Of a stretch of 64,000 nt of DNA, positions 49,792 through 61,469 are shown piece by piece. Below the pieces are notes generated by a model. It did no database searches. It worked only from the letters and a program-made list of their open reading frames with translations, and was not told where the DNA came from. A program made the position numbers and the translations under genes. Position 1 is the first letter of the stretch. Each line of letters opens with the position of its first letter. Source of the stretch: Ophioceras dolichostomum (lineage: Eukaryota; Ascomycota; Sordariomycetes; Magnaporthales; Ophioceraceae); assembly GCA_003049485.1 (NCBI GenBank), contig PYST01000039.1:62001-126000 (forward strand), read 5' to 3'.

Positions 49792-50157
49792 GGCTTCGGA
49801 GAGACGAGAGAGCGAAGCGGAAAGACGGTATCTCAAAAGGAAGGCGAGGCTGGGCGGAAAACCGGCGCGGGCAGGGTGAAAAATTGCTGTTGGGTTGGGT
49901 TGACGAGAGGAGATAGATTGACGAGAAGGAAATGCACAAGGAGATTTGACAATAAATAGAACCCGTCGAGACGTTGACGGGGTTTGTTGCGGGTGACGAT
50001 GGAACGGTGGAGGTTGATGTGTGTTTGTTTGAAGGGGAAGACTGAAGGGAGCAGAAGATTGAAGTAGGGCCGGGAAAGAGATGGGGCCTCCTGATTGACG
50101 TTGGGGTGTGTGTGGGTGTGGGTGTGGGCGTGGGCTGTGGGCGGTGGGCGGAGAGGG

Positions 50158-50270
50158 AGTTCAGGTGCAGGTTCAGGTTCAGGTTCAGGACGACGAGCTA
50201 GGAACTTGAAAGCTGGCAGCAATTGGCAGCGATTGGCAGCGATTGGCAGCGATTGGCAGCGGTTGGCACA
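50158..50270. repeat. GTTCAG hexamers and GATTGGCAGC decamers upstream of rho1
   Basis: About five GTTCAG-like units (50158-50189) are followed by about five GATTGGCAGC decamers (50211-50270). They lie 370-480 bases upstream of the rho1 start. Each decamer contains ATTGG, the complement of a CCAAT box. Confidence 0.88.
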
Positions 50271-52263
50271 GCACGGGTGACAAAGATTTGGGTCCTTGGT
50301 CTGGGCGGGCTGAAGACGACAAGCAACCAGCAACTTGACCCTGGAAGTCCTGCAATGATAAAATGAAATCGCACGCACGGTCTTGAAGGACAGTGCTGTC
50401 ACTTGAGATCGGCAGGCAGTCACAGAACAGAAATGGCGACTTATGGCCTACGGGCGCCTAGAGCTGGCGTGCTTGCCCTGTAACGAGGCGAAATAAATGG
50501 CAGTGATCAATTATTGACGTGTGCTGGGCATGCTCGTTGCCGGGCTGGTCTGGTGGCACTTTCAGTTATTTGGTGGCGGCCGAGCGGGCTGCCTCTTCTC
50601 GGTCGCATGGGGCGTGCATGGGGGGTTCAAAGTTCAGCCAAACAACTGCTGAATTGGGCAGCCAACGGGGCCATCTGTTCTTGTGTGTTCCTGAGGCAAA
50701 CACTGCCCTTCAGCTCATCGAGCCATTTTCATTGGTCGGGTTAGCGGCCAGCACGGCCTGTGGGGGGTGAACAGGGGTTGCTTGTAGGCATCTCAGCGGT
50801 GTCAAGCTCAGGCAGCCAAGCAGCCAAGCAGCCAACAGTGCTGAACCGCGACCCAGCGAATGACTGTATTCCGCGTTGACAAACCGCCGGAGTTCTTTGT
50901 TGACAGCTGATGATGATAGTCTGATGCCCGACGTCAGATCTTAAATATTTTCTAACAGGTAAGATATGAGGGCAGGCAGTCTATGTCCCTGAGCCCTGAG
51001 GATGTCGTTTGTTCTTCCTCCATGCAAACGGGGCGCATACTTCTGCTTTCTCGTTATCTTGGGTGTGATCCTAGCTCCTGAACGCGTAATCGAAAGCCGC
51101 AGCAGACACGGTCAACCGACACCGACAAACCATTTTCGAAAGATTAAATGCCGGAGCCGGATAACGGACCCCATCGGACGGTACAGGGGCCGACTCCGGG
51201 TTCGTATTATAATCGTGGTCCTCCCTCATCAGGAGACCTCAGGCTTACAACGGGACAAGAGGCCTAGCTGAAAGGCCAAGCCTCTTCAAACCCTCAGCCA
51301 GCTTGCTTCTCTCAACAACCACACGGACGATCGAGATGGGCGACGCTCCTTCCGAAAATGGCCGAGACATAGCTTGTCCGGGGCAAAGACCTGCTTGACT
51401 GGTACAGTTCCGTATTATTTTACGGAATACGCGGTGCCCGTCTCGGATATAAAAGGGCCGCTTCAAGACGCTGCGTTCCATGGACAAGTGCCTAGAACCA
51501 CCCAGACGGAGCCGATAGATAGGCAACCCTACCGACGACACTACAAGTTTCGTTATGTACATATATGAGATATCTGCTGCTTCACTTTCCTCGTCGTGAG
51601 TCCCTTGGAGATGCAGTTCAAGATACCTACGTTAGGGAGGCAGATACTTAGGTAGTTGACCATAACAGCGGCATGTTGACGTGTGACGCAGAGATGAGCA
51701 AGCAAAGTCCTACAGGACTATCTCGCTTGGCAGTGATGGGCCACGGGAGGAGCACGGACTGGTACATGTACATGCAGCTCTGGTGCACTAGGAGGTACCT
51801 ACAGCAGTTACTCCGGAAGAGCCTCACCTCATCAGATGTGGCTTGATACTTCATGGCATAGTTAGCCACAGCCTCGGGTCCAGTACGTTTGCGGTGATAG
51901 CTGCGAGCCAGTGAATGGGCATGATGTCTTCGCCTGAAGTCAGCCCTACATTAACATTAAGAACATGGCATCATCACCTGCAACCAGTCCGAGCACCGGC
52001 AAGCCCGGGTTGGAACATTGCAGTATTGGAGCCTGTGAGGGACATGTCGCCGGCAAAGGAGCCTCCGCTTTCTGCAGGGCTGAAGCAGGGAAAACAGGTG
52101 GTCTTGATGCGATCACAGGAATTGTTGATCAGACACGGGGCAGTCAATTGGGGGCACAGTGGTGGATCCTGTGCAACTATTGATTCCGAACGCTTGGAGG
52201 ACGAGCTGAGCTGGGGAGAGCTGAAAGCTTCGGGCTGAAGGCCCGAAAGCCTCACGCTTTGCG

Positions 52264-52315
52264 AACAGAAGAGGACAATTAACAGAAGAGGACAATTAAC
52301 AGAAGAGGACAATTC
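52264..52315. repeat. Three tandem copies of a 17-base unit
   Basis: The unit AACAGAAGAGGACAATT occurs three times with no mismatch, 500 bases upstream of mrpl40. Confidence 0.92.
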
Positions 52316-52821
52316 GGAAAGTAAAATAGAGGGAGCCATATTTCTCTAATGATACTATGAGACCATGGCGAGAGTAAGTGTCCCTGAATTCCAGTTCTAG
52401 CTGGAGACCAGACCGCTTTGATGATGAATGTCTTGATAATGATGATTGTGGTGGGGTCTCATCGGATAACCTTTAGCTAATCGGCAACTAAGCACGTGCT
52501 TCACCGCCTGCTTTCCAAACGATCGTGCACGGGCCCATTCGAGCACTTTCTGATCAAGCAGGAACCTGACAGGGGTGAAAAAAAACGTTCGGGACCCTGC
52601 CCAACTTAGTAGAAAGAGCACTCAGGTGCTCTCGCAGCTGCAACAGACCACCACAGAACCAGGACGAGACAGCTGGCCGGGCCAATTGATCGACCTGCAA
52701 CAACGGGAACTCCGTCAGGCAACTCAGGGCTCGGCCGCCGCCACCCAGAGACCAGAGACCGGGGAGGAGAACGACGTGCTCGTGCTGGAACGAAGAGCGA
52801 AGAGCGAGAAGGGCAGACAAC

Positions 52822-54175
52822 ATGGAGAAACTCGCCCGCCGGACGGCCATGGCCGAGCGCCAGGTGGCGCGGCAGCTGAAGAAGGAAGCCGTGAAGGACA
52901 AGATGCCTCGCCTCCCGCCCAAATACATCCGCAAGGAGGTCAACTACCACATGGCCATGGCCAGGACTGCACGACGGGAAGACTGGGAGATGGGCCCCTT
53001 GGCGCCACAGCGCGACGTGCCCACGACCTCGCTCCCACGCTACAGGCATCCGCTCAAGCACGCACTCTTCCGTGAGGCACGCGGCATCCCGGCGCCGGTG
53101 TGGGGTGCTGTCAACAAGGAGATCTCCCGCCCGTCCTTCAAGCTCTCCGACAAGGTGAGGGAGGAGCGGTGGAAGTGGGCCGGCGGAAGCCAGCATCCCA
53201 ACATCGTCGCGGGCGACCGTGTCGTAGTCGTCGAGGGCGTCCACAAGGGCATGATCGGCAAAATCAAGGACATCAACTACGAAAACGCCTCGGTGGAAAT
53301 AGAGGGCTTCGGAGATGTGAGTTCCCTGCTTCCTCCTACTCAAGGACACGTGGGCGGCTAGATGGCCAGGAGCGTTTATTGACATGAAGCAATCCACGTG
53401 AAACGAACCGCAGGTCAACATCAGCATCCCAAACTTCATCCCCACCGACGGCGAGACGATCGTCGCGACGTCCAGCGCGTTCCCCGTCTCCGCTGTCCGG
53501 CTCGTGCACCCGATCAAGGACCCCAACACGGGCCTGACGCGCGACGTCATCATCAAGCAGCTCGTCCGCCACAACTTCTTCCACGACAGGCACACCCGGC
53601 ACAGTTCGTGGCAGCGCCTCGTGCCGGGCCTGAACGTCACCATCCCGTGGCCGCAGACGCCGCCCATGGAGCACACGGAGCACGAGTGCGACACGAAGCG
53701 CCAGGACCTGGAGAAGCGCAGCTTCGTGCCCATGCTGCTCAAGGCGCCCATGCCCGAGTCGGTGCTCGACGAGCTGCGCAACAAGTACTCCATCTTCCGC
53801 ACGCGCCACACGGACGAGTACGTCGCCAAGAAGGAGGCCGAGGAGGCGGCCAAGCGCGACCGCCTCGGCATGACCCTGACGATGCGCACGCCGCTGCAGG
53901 AGCTCAACAAGAAGCTGCGCGACGCGCGCCGCGCCCGCGGACAGCCCGTCCTGACGGAAGAGATGCTGGCCAAGATCGGCGAGGTCATGGCCCGCAGCAG
54001 GGCGGAGGCCATGGCCGCCGCGGGTATCAGCGACGTGCCAACTCCTGCTCCTCCTGCTGCTTCTCCTCCCGACGCCTCGGCGCCCGTGGAGAGCTTGGAG
54101 GACAGCAGCAGCAATTTCCCGACACCGCCACCACCTCTACCATCGACAATAGAAACCAGCCCGCCTCCGTCATAG
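52822..54175 (+). CDS. mrpl40: Mitochondrial ribosomal protein uL24m (Mrpl40)
   Basis: A component of the mitochondrial large subunit near the exit tunnel. Exons 52822-53316 and 53414-54175 give 418 residues, long like other fungal uL24m. The basic N-terminus is rich in Arg/Lys/Ala and could serve for import. A KOW-type domain at about 127-180 contains AGDRVVVVEGVHKGMIGKI, the family hallmark. The intron falls just after this motif, between GFGD and VNISIP. The C-terminal half carries fungal-specific extensions (PMLLKAPMPESVLDELRNKY, then a coiled segment) and ends in a Pro/Ser-rich tail. The start is the first ATG in frame. The gene is convergent with elp1, with 344 bases between stop codons. 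Confidence 0.9.
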
Positions 54176-54519
54176 GCCGCCTGGAAGCTATAAGCGCACT
54201 TGTAAACTATCTCTCCGGTCTACCATTATTGCCATCATCCAGTGTACAATTCCCTGTGATACAATTGACCAAAAGCAAGAAATGTATTTATCATGTATAT
54301 AAGAGCTGCCCCCAAAAGAAAGGGGAATCACATGCTTTTCTCTTTTGTTTGCCCATATCCGATCCGGCCATTATATGCGATGTGCGATCACTTCTGCCCT
54401 CACCGACTGCCAAAAAGCACTGATCGTCCAAATCACTCCCCCTACACTTGAAGATTGCCCAATCATCCTCCATACCAACGTAGTCTAGCGGTACCAACCC
54501 CAGAGCACGCAACGGCACA
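54176..54519. other. Convergent 3' region between mrpl40 and elp1
   Basis: AT-rich DNA holding both 3' untranslated regions. An AAATGTATTTA stretch near 54281 may serve polyadenylation. No gene. Confidence 0.5.
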
Positions 54520-57500
54520 TCAGCTAAGAAGCGACAGCCGCTTGAAATCCAACAGAGCAGGCGGCTGACTACGAGCCACGCCGCCCCCTTCCTCGCCCAG
54601 CACTACCTCGGCCAGGCCACCACCCGCAACAAGACCACTAGCAGCAGGACCACTCCCTCCTCCACCAGCACCAGCAGCGCCCGTCGTCGTCGCCGCCGCC
54701 GTCATCGCCGCCGGCCACACCTGCCCAACAGCAGCCCTACACCCCTCCACGACCTCACCCAGCAGCCCCTCCACCGCCCTCGCCCTCTCGCCCATCCCCC
54801 TCCTCACCAGCGCAAACACAAGCGCCTCCACCTCCGCCACCGTAGCAGCGCCCCCCACGCGCTCGACCAGCCTCCTCACGCTGTTCACCAGGTACTCCTC
54901 CTCGTAAACGGTCCCCTTCCTGCCCCTCGCCCTCTTCTTCTCCTCCCGCTTCCTGTTCCTGCTCGACGCGCGGCTCACGCCCGTGCCCGCCGTGCCCAGA
55001 CTGCCGTCTTTCCCGGTGTACCGCGTGAACAGGCTGGCGCTGGTGCTCAGTCTCGAGCTGGCCGCCACGGAAACGTCGTCGGGGAGGATACTGTCATCCC
55101 CGGGACGCTGCTGCTGTGCTTGGTCGCCCTCGTAGAACGAAAGCGGGTCCTCGACCGCCTTGCGCCGCAGCTCCAGGATGCGCGGGACCTGCGCCCGGAG
55201 CTGCGCCTTGCAGTCCGCGAGGAACTCGGTCGTGGACGCGAGTGCGTCGACGAGGCCTGCGTCGACGGCGGCTTCTAGGGAAGAAGCCGTAGAAGTAGTA
55301 GTGGAAACATTACCATTTCCTCCTCCGGAGGAGGAAGAAGAAGATGATGATTCCTGCCGTGCGGCGAGGAGCAGCGCGTCCGCGAAACGGTGCCCTTTGC
55401 ACAGCGACCGCACGGCGGCTTCCGGGTCGGAGAGGTACTCGGCGTGCACCTGCGCCGCGGACACGTAGTCCTTCGCTTCGTGCAGCGCGTCTGCCAGAGC
55501 GCTCGCCAGCTCCGCCAGGGTATTGGCATTAATATTTTCTTCTCCCTGCTGCTGCTCCTTCTCTGTCTCCGTCTCCGTCTCCGAGGAACAACGATGGCGG
55601 TCCCGTTGCTGCGCGGCGAAAAGGCACTCGCGCCAACAGCTCGTGCCAGCCGAGCGGTAGCAAGCGGTGGCGGACCGAAACTCGCCCAGCGACTCGTACG
55701 CGAGCCCCGCCTCGCGGAAGCGGGACCTGGCCTCCAGGTCCGCGGCGAACAGGCGCGTGAGCACGCGCGTGCGCGCCTCGTCGTAGCGGTACAGCGCCAG
55801 CGCGGCCGTATACAGGCCGTGCCTGACGGTGTAGTCGCGCACGGCGTCGAAGTTGTCCTCTAGAGCCGCGAGGTGCGCCAGCGCCTTCTCGCGGTGGCCG
55901 AGGTGGTCGTCGATCGCGAAGCGTCTGCGGGGCTCCGGAGACAAAGCGTGCAGGGACTGGATGAAGGGCAGGTACTCGCGCGGGTCGCGCTGGGACTGCT
56001 GCGCCACGAGGAGGGTGAGGTCCAGGTCGTAGAGGCCGAGGGCGTGGTCGTAGAGGCGGTTGACGTCAACGAGGAAGCAGATGTGCTCGACGGCGCGCTC
56101 GGCGAGTGAATCGTCTTCTTGCTGCGGTTGTAGTTGCCACTGCTGCTGTTGCTGCTGCTTCCGTTGCTCCTTCTGCTGCTGCATCAGGGATGCTACGACG
56201 AGGAGGCCGTCGTCGAGCGCGGGAGGGTCTCTGCAGACGTGGGCGGTGATGATGTTTTGGAGGTTGTTCTTGGAGGACTTCTCGCTTTGGAGGACGTTGA
56301 GGACGGCATCACAGATTGTGTTGACCTTGGAGGAAGAAGCGAGTTTGTTGGCTTCCCGAGCAGGCACAGGGGGGAGGTGTACTCCGCCGTTGAGGAATTG
56401 GGCAACTGCAGAGTAAGGACCGGTCGTGGCCTTGGTAGGCCTCGTGTCCTTGTACATAGTCTGCGCCACGTCCTCCTCTCTGAGGGATGATAGGAACAAA
56501 TCAATGTAGGAGACGTCTTTGAGCTGGCCGAGGAACAAGCCCACGTTTGACAGGAACTGGTCCGGCCGATGGTCGTAAAGGATATTCATATCGACCCTCT
56601 GCGTCCGGCAGCATGCGAAAGCCTTGCCATAGTGCTTCCCGTCAATGAGCTGGCGGATACCTGCCACCACCATGGCGCGGGGGTAGATCGTCTCGAGGTT
56701 GCCCCTGGGCATCTGCAACACGAGGCTCATGTTGCTCGGGACAGCGGTGATGAGCCTCGCGCCTCGCTCGATGCTCCGGCAGCGCTCATCTGTTTCGGGG
56801 TCATCAGGTGGGACCTCCAGTTCTAGGTTTCATCTCGCAAAGATATCAGTTAGCATCAAGTTCTGGTTTGGATTGTTGCTGCTTCATTCTGGTTTGGAAG
56901 AAGAGTTTCTCGCTCGCTTACCCTCGGGACTTGTCAAGTGCACAAACTTGAGAAAATGGTTGCTAGTCGTGAAGATCAGGTGGTCGGCAGTAACAAGGAA
57001 GGATGTGCAGTTCTTGGCGAGCTGTCGAGTGTTGGCATAGAGATGGCCAGCCCTCGAAAGACCGAATGCTAGGAGCTCATCAGCACCTTCGCCGTAACTG
57101 ACTACCTCGAACCATGGAAGATGAGACGGGTACTTGAGAAGAGGCACTAGCTCTCCATTGCCTGAGGCGTCCGAGAGGTGGCCAGAGCGGTTCTGCGTGC
57201 AAAGAACCATGCCAGACTCCCTCGTGAGTGTCGAGATGCCACAAACGAGGTCTGCATCCGGAGTCGAGCAGAGCCGGCCGGAAGATAAAAATGCCCGATC
57301 GAGAAGAAATTGCGCCAGCTGGGGTACCCCGTCACTGGAGTGCAGCGCCCAAATCTCGTTCTCTCCCGAAAAGGAAACTTGAAGGGGATGATGAAATTGG
57401 AAGGGGGCTGGGAAGTCAGGGGCCCGGAACTCGTTAGCTACAAACAATATCTCGTCGAGTCTCTTCGGGAGGAGCGAGCGGCCAGCCTTCGTCTCCCATG

Positions 57501-58979
57501 AGTAGATTTCTATTCCGAGGTGATGAAGCACCGCCATGCTGGACATGTTCGATGTGAAGGCCACATCTATGATGCTCGACGGGAGCGAAAGCTCGAACAG
57601 GGCCATGGGAGGTGGCACGTTGGCAGTGCGGAACGGCGTCACCTTCAGGGTCCGCCCGTCTATCACTGCCACAGCTCCATGGTCGTGAGGTGCGATTATT
57701 GCTCCCTTAGAAGTGTGGAAAATCCATTCCGTATGCACCAGGTTGCTGGCCGTGGCCGCCGCAAGCCGCAGTGGCTTCTCCGGGTGCCAAACAGCACGCG
57801 GAGACGTAGCTCCAGACTCGCCCCGAAGTTCTTGCTTGAGATACCAGTGGTAGTTTCCCATGGTCCACAGCTGCGTAACGTTGCCAAACGTGACGGCCAG
57901 TACGGTCGAGTCCGAATTCCACTCGAGACCGATGTCTGGAGGGAAGTCTCCCGAATCAGGGAACCGAAGTGTGAATTGGCCATGCCTCAGGCCGTTCCGC
58001 TCGAAGAAGATGACATCGACTCTATCAGAGAGGCGCTGGATGCCGGCTATCAAATTACCGGCGGGTCTCCAGCTGAGAGCCGCCTCCATCCCGTCCACAG
58101 GCTCGCTGGCGCTGTCAAGGAGGCCCTCTCGCGTGTAGACGCGGATGACCCTGCGCTGGGATCCAGCCGCGTCAACGCTATTGATAGCAACGTAGGCACC
58201 ATCGCCCCTCCAGCTGATAGCTGTGCGGCCATCATCGTGGGGGCTTCGCACGCCCTGGTCGACCTTTTCGGGGATCGTTGGGTCGCGAAGGGCTGCCGCC
58301 TTGGCTCCCCGGCCCTGGAACTGGGTCTCCTTCTTGCCCCAGCCGACCGAGACGTGCTTCGAGGCCTTGAGGTCCTCTGCGGTCATGGTGACCTCCGTAA
58401 TGGCGTCGAAGTTGCGGCTCATAAAGATGACTGTGTCGGCCTTAGTGACGAGGACGAGCAACTCATCGTCCCACGACCATCGTGCCGCAGCGATGCCGGC
58501 GTCGATCGAGCCCACGATCTCGATATGGACAGCCTCGACGCCATCGTCGCTCTCCTGAACGACGACGATGTCCCCTCCGGCCAGGACGAGGCATGTTGTA
58601 GAGCTGTCACTGAAGTGGTGGATGTCCACGATGCTGTCGACCAGCAGGTCCGGGTTAGGACTTGGGGCATCCCATGACGTAACTGTGTTGTGTTTGCTGG
58701 ATCCGGATAGCGCAGAGTGTCAGCCTGCTTTCGCGTGGGTTTCTTGTTTATTCCGTTACCCTAAGGCTTTCTCTTGGAGAACCGTGGAGAGAGATGCAGC
58801 CGCACTTACACCCGGGATGAGCCAGACACGTTCACGATCCTCGCCAGAGATATCCGTGCCTCGGTTTCGGATGGTCCAAATGCCACCAGTATCTCGTCCC
58901 TTCCAGCATCCCAGCACGTGCCCGTGATATCTGCGTCCGTCCTGCACACCTCATAGCGGATGTTGCGTAAATTCCGCAT
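54520..58979 (-). CDS. elp1: Elongator complex subunit Elp1 (Iki3)
   Basis: The scaffold of Elongator, which adds the carboxymethyl group to wobble uridine in tRNAs. Three exons, 58979-58810, 58696-56922 and 56822-54520, give 1415 residues. The N-terminal half has WD40-propeller features (MRNLRNIRYEV start, SWDAP, VLAGGDIVVVQE). The C-terminal half is helical TPR-like, including PRGNLETIYPRAMVV and LPFIQSLHAL. A basic tRNA-binding motif, NRKREEKKRARGRKG, lies near 1271. A Gln-rich insert (QQQKEQRKQQQQQQW, coded at about 56110-56180) and Ser/Gly- and Glu/Thr-rich inserts interrupt the helical part. The exon 1 to 2 junction uses the GTAAGT donor and a GATCCAG acceptor; a nearer ACAG acceptor would break the frame. 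The identification is secure. Confidence 0.96.
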
Positions 58980-60164
58980 GTTTTTCGATCTGCAGGCGTT
59001 GCTGCCGGCCTGTTCCGGGTGCAGCTGGGCGAGGGAATGGTCCCACGAGCCTCCCACGAGCCTCTCAGGCCCGAGTGTTTCTCGGCCCCTGCGGCTCTAT
59101 TCTCTCGCCACCTTATAGTCCCTCGATTCCTTATCCCGTATTCCCGTCAAGACGAACGAGCAAACCAAGCAACAGATGGGTTGCTTTTTCCTTCTTTGAG
59201 GTGAGTCATTCGATAGCTGCAGAACTCTTCCAAGATCTAGACCCTCGATCTCCCAGGTCCTTAAAATTTTTGGAGCTCACAACTCAATCGCACTAGGGCG
59301 CCAATATGGAGGGGTAAAGTTGTTGGTACGCGCTGGGCGCGGCCGTTTAGGGCAAATTCTGATCAAATTTGCGCTGCAAAATGCGGGGAGCTGAGGTCCC
59401 GGGTACATTAGTGGGTAGTAAGGAGTCGTTCGGCCGCTGCATCATGCAACTCTAGTGGCGTTATGGGGCTTAATCGCAGCGGTCCAGCACGCCCTTGGCA
59501 AATCACAGGCCTCAGCCCGGTCGGGTCCGTCCTCGGTAGTGGTAAACCACAACAGGGATTGCCAGCACCGACTCGAGCCAGTCAGCGTCCAGCGTCCCAG
59601 GTTCTACCAGGTTTCTCAACAAACTCAAGTCTCGAGGAAGAAGAGCGTGTGCGGTGACTGGGACAGACCTGGAACGACGACCAATCCCTTTCGGTTGTGG
59701 CATTGTGTGTTAGACCTCAAAACCTTAAAAGAGGCCAAAGACGCCTGCTCCGCCCCGTACATATGATAAGCAGCCGAATTCCATCTCAACTCTGCCTCCC
59801 ATCCTTGCCGTCCTCAACATTTTGCAGGTCTTCTCTGCGACCTGCACCTTACCCTTTGCCCAAACGGAGTCTAGGTCGCACTGTTGCATGTGCGGCATAG
59901 CTTGAAGTCGTGACCGCCAACTCGACCTGGCTTGCCTTGAGTTTGTTGTTTGACTCGACTACGCTCTCAACGGCCGACCATTTAAAGACCTTCTCCCGAT
60001 CATCGCAACTTCGAAGTCCACCTCCTCACCGCAAGACTCCCGTGGTGAACGGCCGATCGAGACTGCAGCGTCGTCTCTACCGCTGCTCACGCGGTGCAAC
60101 TCGGAGAAGAACAAGCGAATAGCAAGCACGAGTGAAAAGAAAGGGAACAATAAAGCGAGAAACA
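58980..60164. other. Divergent region between elp1 and the DUF3984-like gene
   Basis: Holds both promoters, about 1.2 kb apart. Nothing else is supported. The last 400 bases are pyrimidine-rich and probably the leader of the plus-strand gene. Confidence 0.5.
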
Positions 60165-61469
60165 ATGGATGTGGCATACAACCAGCACTCGAGCCACGCG
60201 CGGCGGAACAATAAGTCGAACACCAGTCTCAATCATCTGAGTCTGGTCCCGCTTACGATGAAGCTGCCGCTGTCAGACCACGATGACCTTCCCGGTCCAA
60301 TGACCGCGCCTTTAGTGCTCAGCACATCGTACCTGCAGGGCAAGTCTGCCCCGACGACCCCCGCTCTGCTCTCGCGCTCGCCCGCGCGGTCCCGCTCCCA
60401 CACGAGACTCAGCTCTTCGAACGGGGCCTCGCTGCCCAAGAGCAAGTCGGCCACCCACCTTACACGACACCGCCACAAGGCCGGTTCCGGCTCGGGCGCC
60501 GTGTCCCCCTCCTCACACCGGCGTCGCGGCAAGGAAGACGGCTCTTCTCTGTCTGCCAAGGACCGCAACGACAGCGACTGGATGCTGCGGGCCGGCGCCG
60601 TCCTGAGCGGCGAGTACCGCGAGTACAAAGGCCAGGCCTGGCTCGTCTCTCGCGCCAGCTCGACGAGCCTGACCGGGGTCCGCGACGCGGACGCGGAGGA
60701 GGTCGCCTTTGAGCGGGAGCTGGCCCGCGAGCGAGAACATGCGGGCTACCACCACCACCAGAGCCGGCGGGGCAGCACCATGGGGGCCGACGACGAGCTC
60801 CCGTCCCCCAACGGCAACGGGAGCCGCCTCGGCAGCCGATCACAGAGCAGAACCGGCAGCCTCACGCAGATGATGACGCCTAAGGAGCGGCGCTCGATCG
60901 ACGGCTACTTTGTCCCCCAAGAGCTGTCGTCCTCCTCTTCCCATCACTTCCACCTCCACCAGCAGCACGAGCTCTACCACCAGCATCAGCACGAACAGCA
61001 CATGGTAGCCGGCCCGGACTTCGTGAACCTGGACGAGAAGCTGGAGGCCATCGAGCAGGACACCAGCATCGAGGACGAGGCCACCGTGCGCCGCCTCGTC
61101 AAGCGGGAGCAAGGTGGCGGCGGCGGGGCCGGATTCTGGCTCGGCAGCGTGCTGGGCTGGAGCCTCTTCTCGGTAGAGGAGAACGAAGAAGAGGAGAGCG
61201 ATGACGACGGGGACGACGACACGGCTTCGGACGATGACGAAGACGAGGACGCCGACGCCGAGACCGGGACGGGACGGAGCGGCGAGACCACGTCGGACAC
61301 CGACTCGGGCGAGGATTCGCAGGAGGGCAGAAAGCAGCGCTACAACCTCCGGCAGCTTGAGGGCATCACGGTCCTTCCAGAGGAGAAGATGCCGCCACCC
61401 AGGGCTGACGAGGGCGGCTGGCACGACGCCGCGTGGCTGCTGAGTGTGGCGTCCAAGGTCCTCCTATGA
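60165..61469 (+). CDS. Disordered protein, DUF3984-like
   Basis: A single exon of 434 residues without a known function. The N-terminal third has SLNHLSLVPLT, TSYLQGKSAPTTP and LLSRSPARSRS, conserved-looking short motifs I associate with the fungal DUF3984 family. A DSDWMLRAGAVLSGEYREYK segment near 145 looks like the folded core, followed by QAWLVSRASSTSLTG. A His-rich stretch (SHHFHLHQQHE) lies near 265. A short hydrophobic GFWLGSVLGWSLF lies near 323-335 and could be an amphipathic or membrane-contacting segment. After it comes a long Asp/Glu-rich tract. The end, WLLSVASKVLL, is again conserved-looking. The start is the first ATG after a stop in frame. The family name is from memory. Confidence 0.75.
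   Translation: MDVAYNQHSSHARRNNKSNTSLNHLSLVPLTMKLPLSDHDDLPGPMTAPLVLSTSYLQGKSAPTTPALLSRSPARSRSHTRLSSSNGASLPKSKSATHLTRHRHKAGSGSGAVSPSSHRRRGKEDGSSLSAKDRNDSDWMLRAGAVLSGEYREYKGQAWLVSRASSTSLTGVRDADAEEVAFERELAREREHAGYHHHQSRRGSTMGADDELPSPNGNGSRLGSRSQSRTGSLTQMMTPKERRSIDGYFVPQELSSSSSHHFHLHQQHELYHQHQHEQHMVAGPDFVNLDEKLEAIEQDTSIEDEATVRRLVKREQGGGGGAGFWLGSVLGWSLFSVEENEEEESDDDGDDDTASDDDEDEDADAETGTGRSGETTSDTDSGEDSQEGRKQRYNLRQLEGITVLPEEKMPPPRADEGGWHDAAWLLSVASKVLL

Larger units (their letters stand above)
49792..52821. other. Intergenic region between rho1 and mrpl40
   Basis: About 3 kb without a supported gene. The part next to rho1 is repeat-rich (50158-50270). Farther out is an AT-richer zone near 50940-51000. 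A 17-base triplicate lies at 52264-52315. Open frames such as 51245-51562 (minus) lack family features. Confidence 0.45.

Noticed and set aside
52606..54114. 502-codon frame antisense to mrpl40
   Set aside because: Covers the certain uL24m gene; runs through its intron with no splice logic.
57520..58677. 385-codon frame antisense to elp1
   Set aside because: Shadow of elp1 exon 2.
58683..58686. Nearer acceptor (ACAG) for elp1 intron 1
   Set aside because: With the only good donor it shifts the frame into a stop; the acceptor at 58697 keeps the frame.
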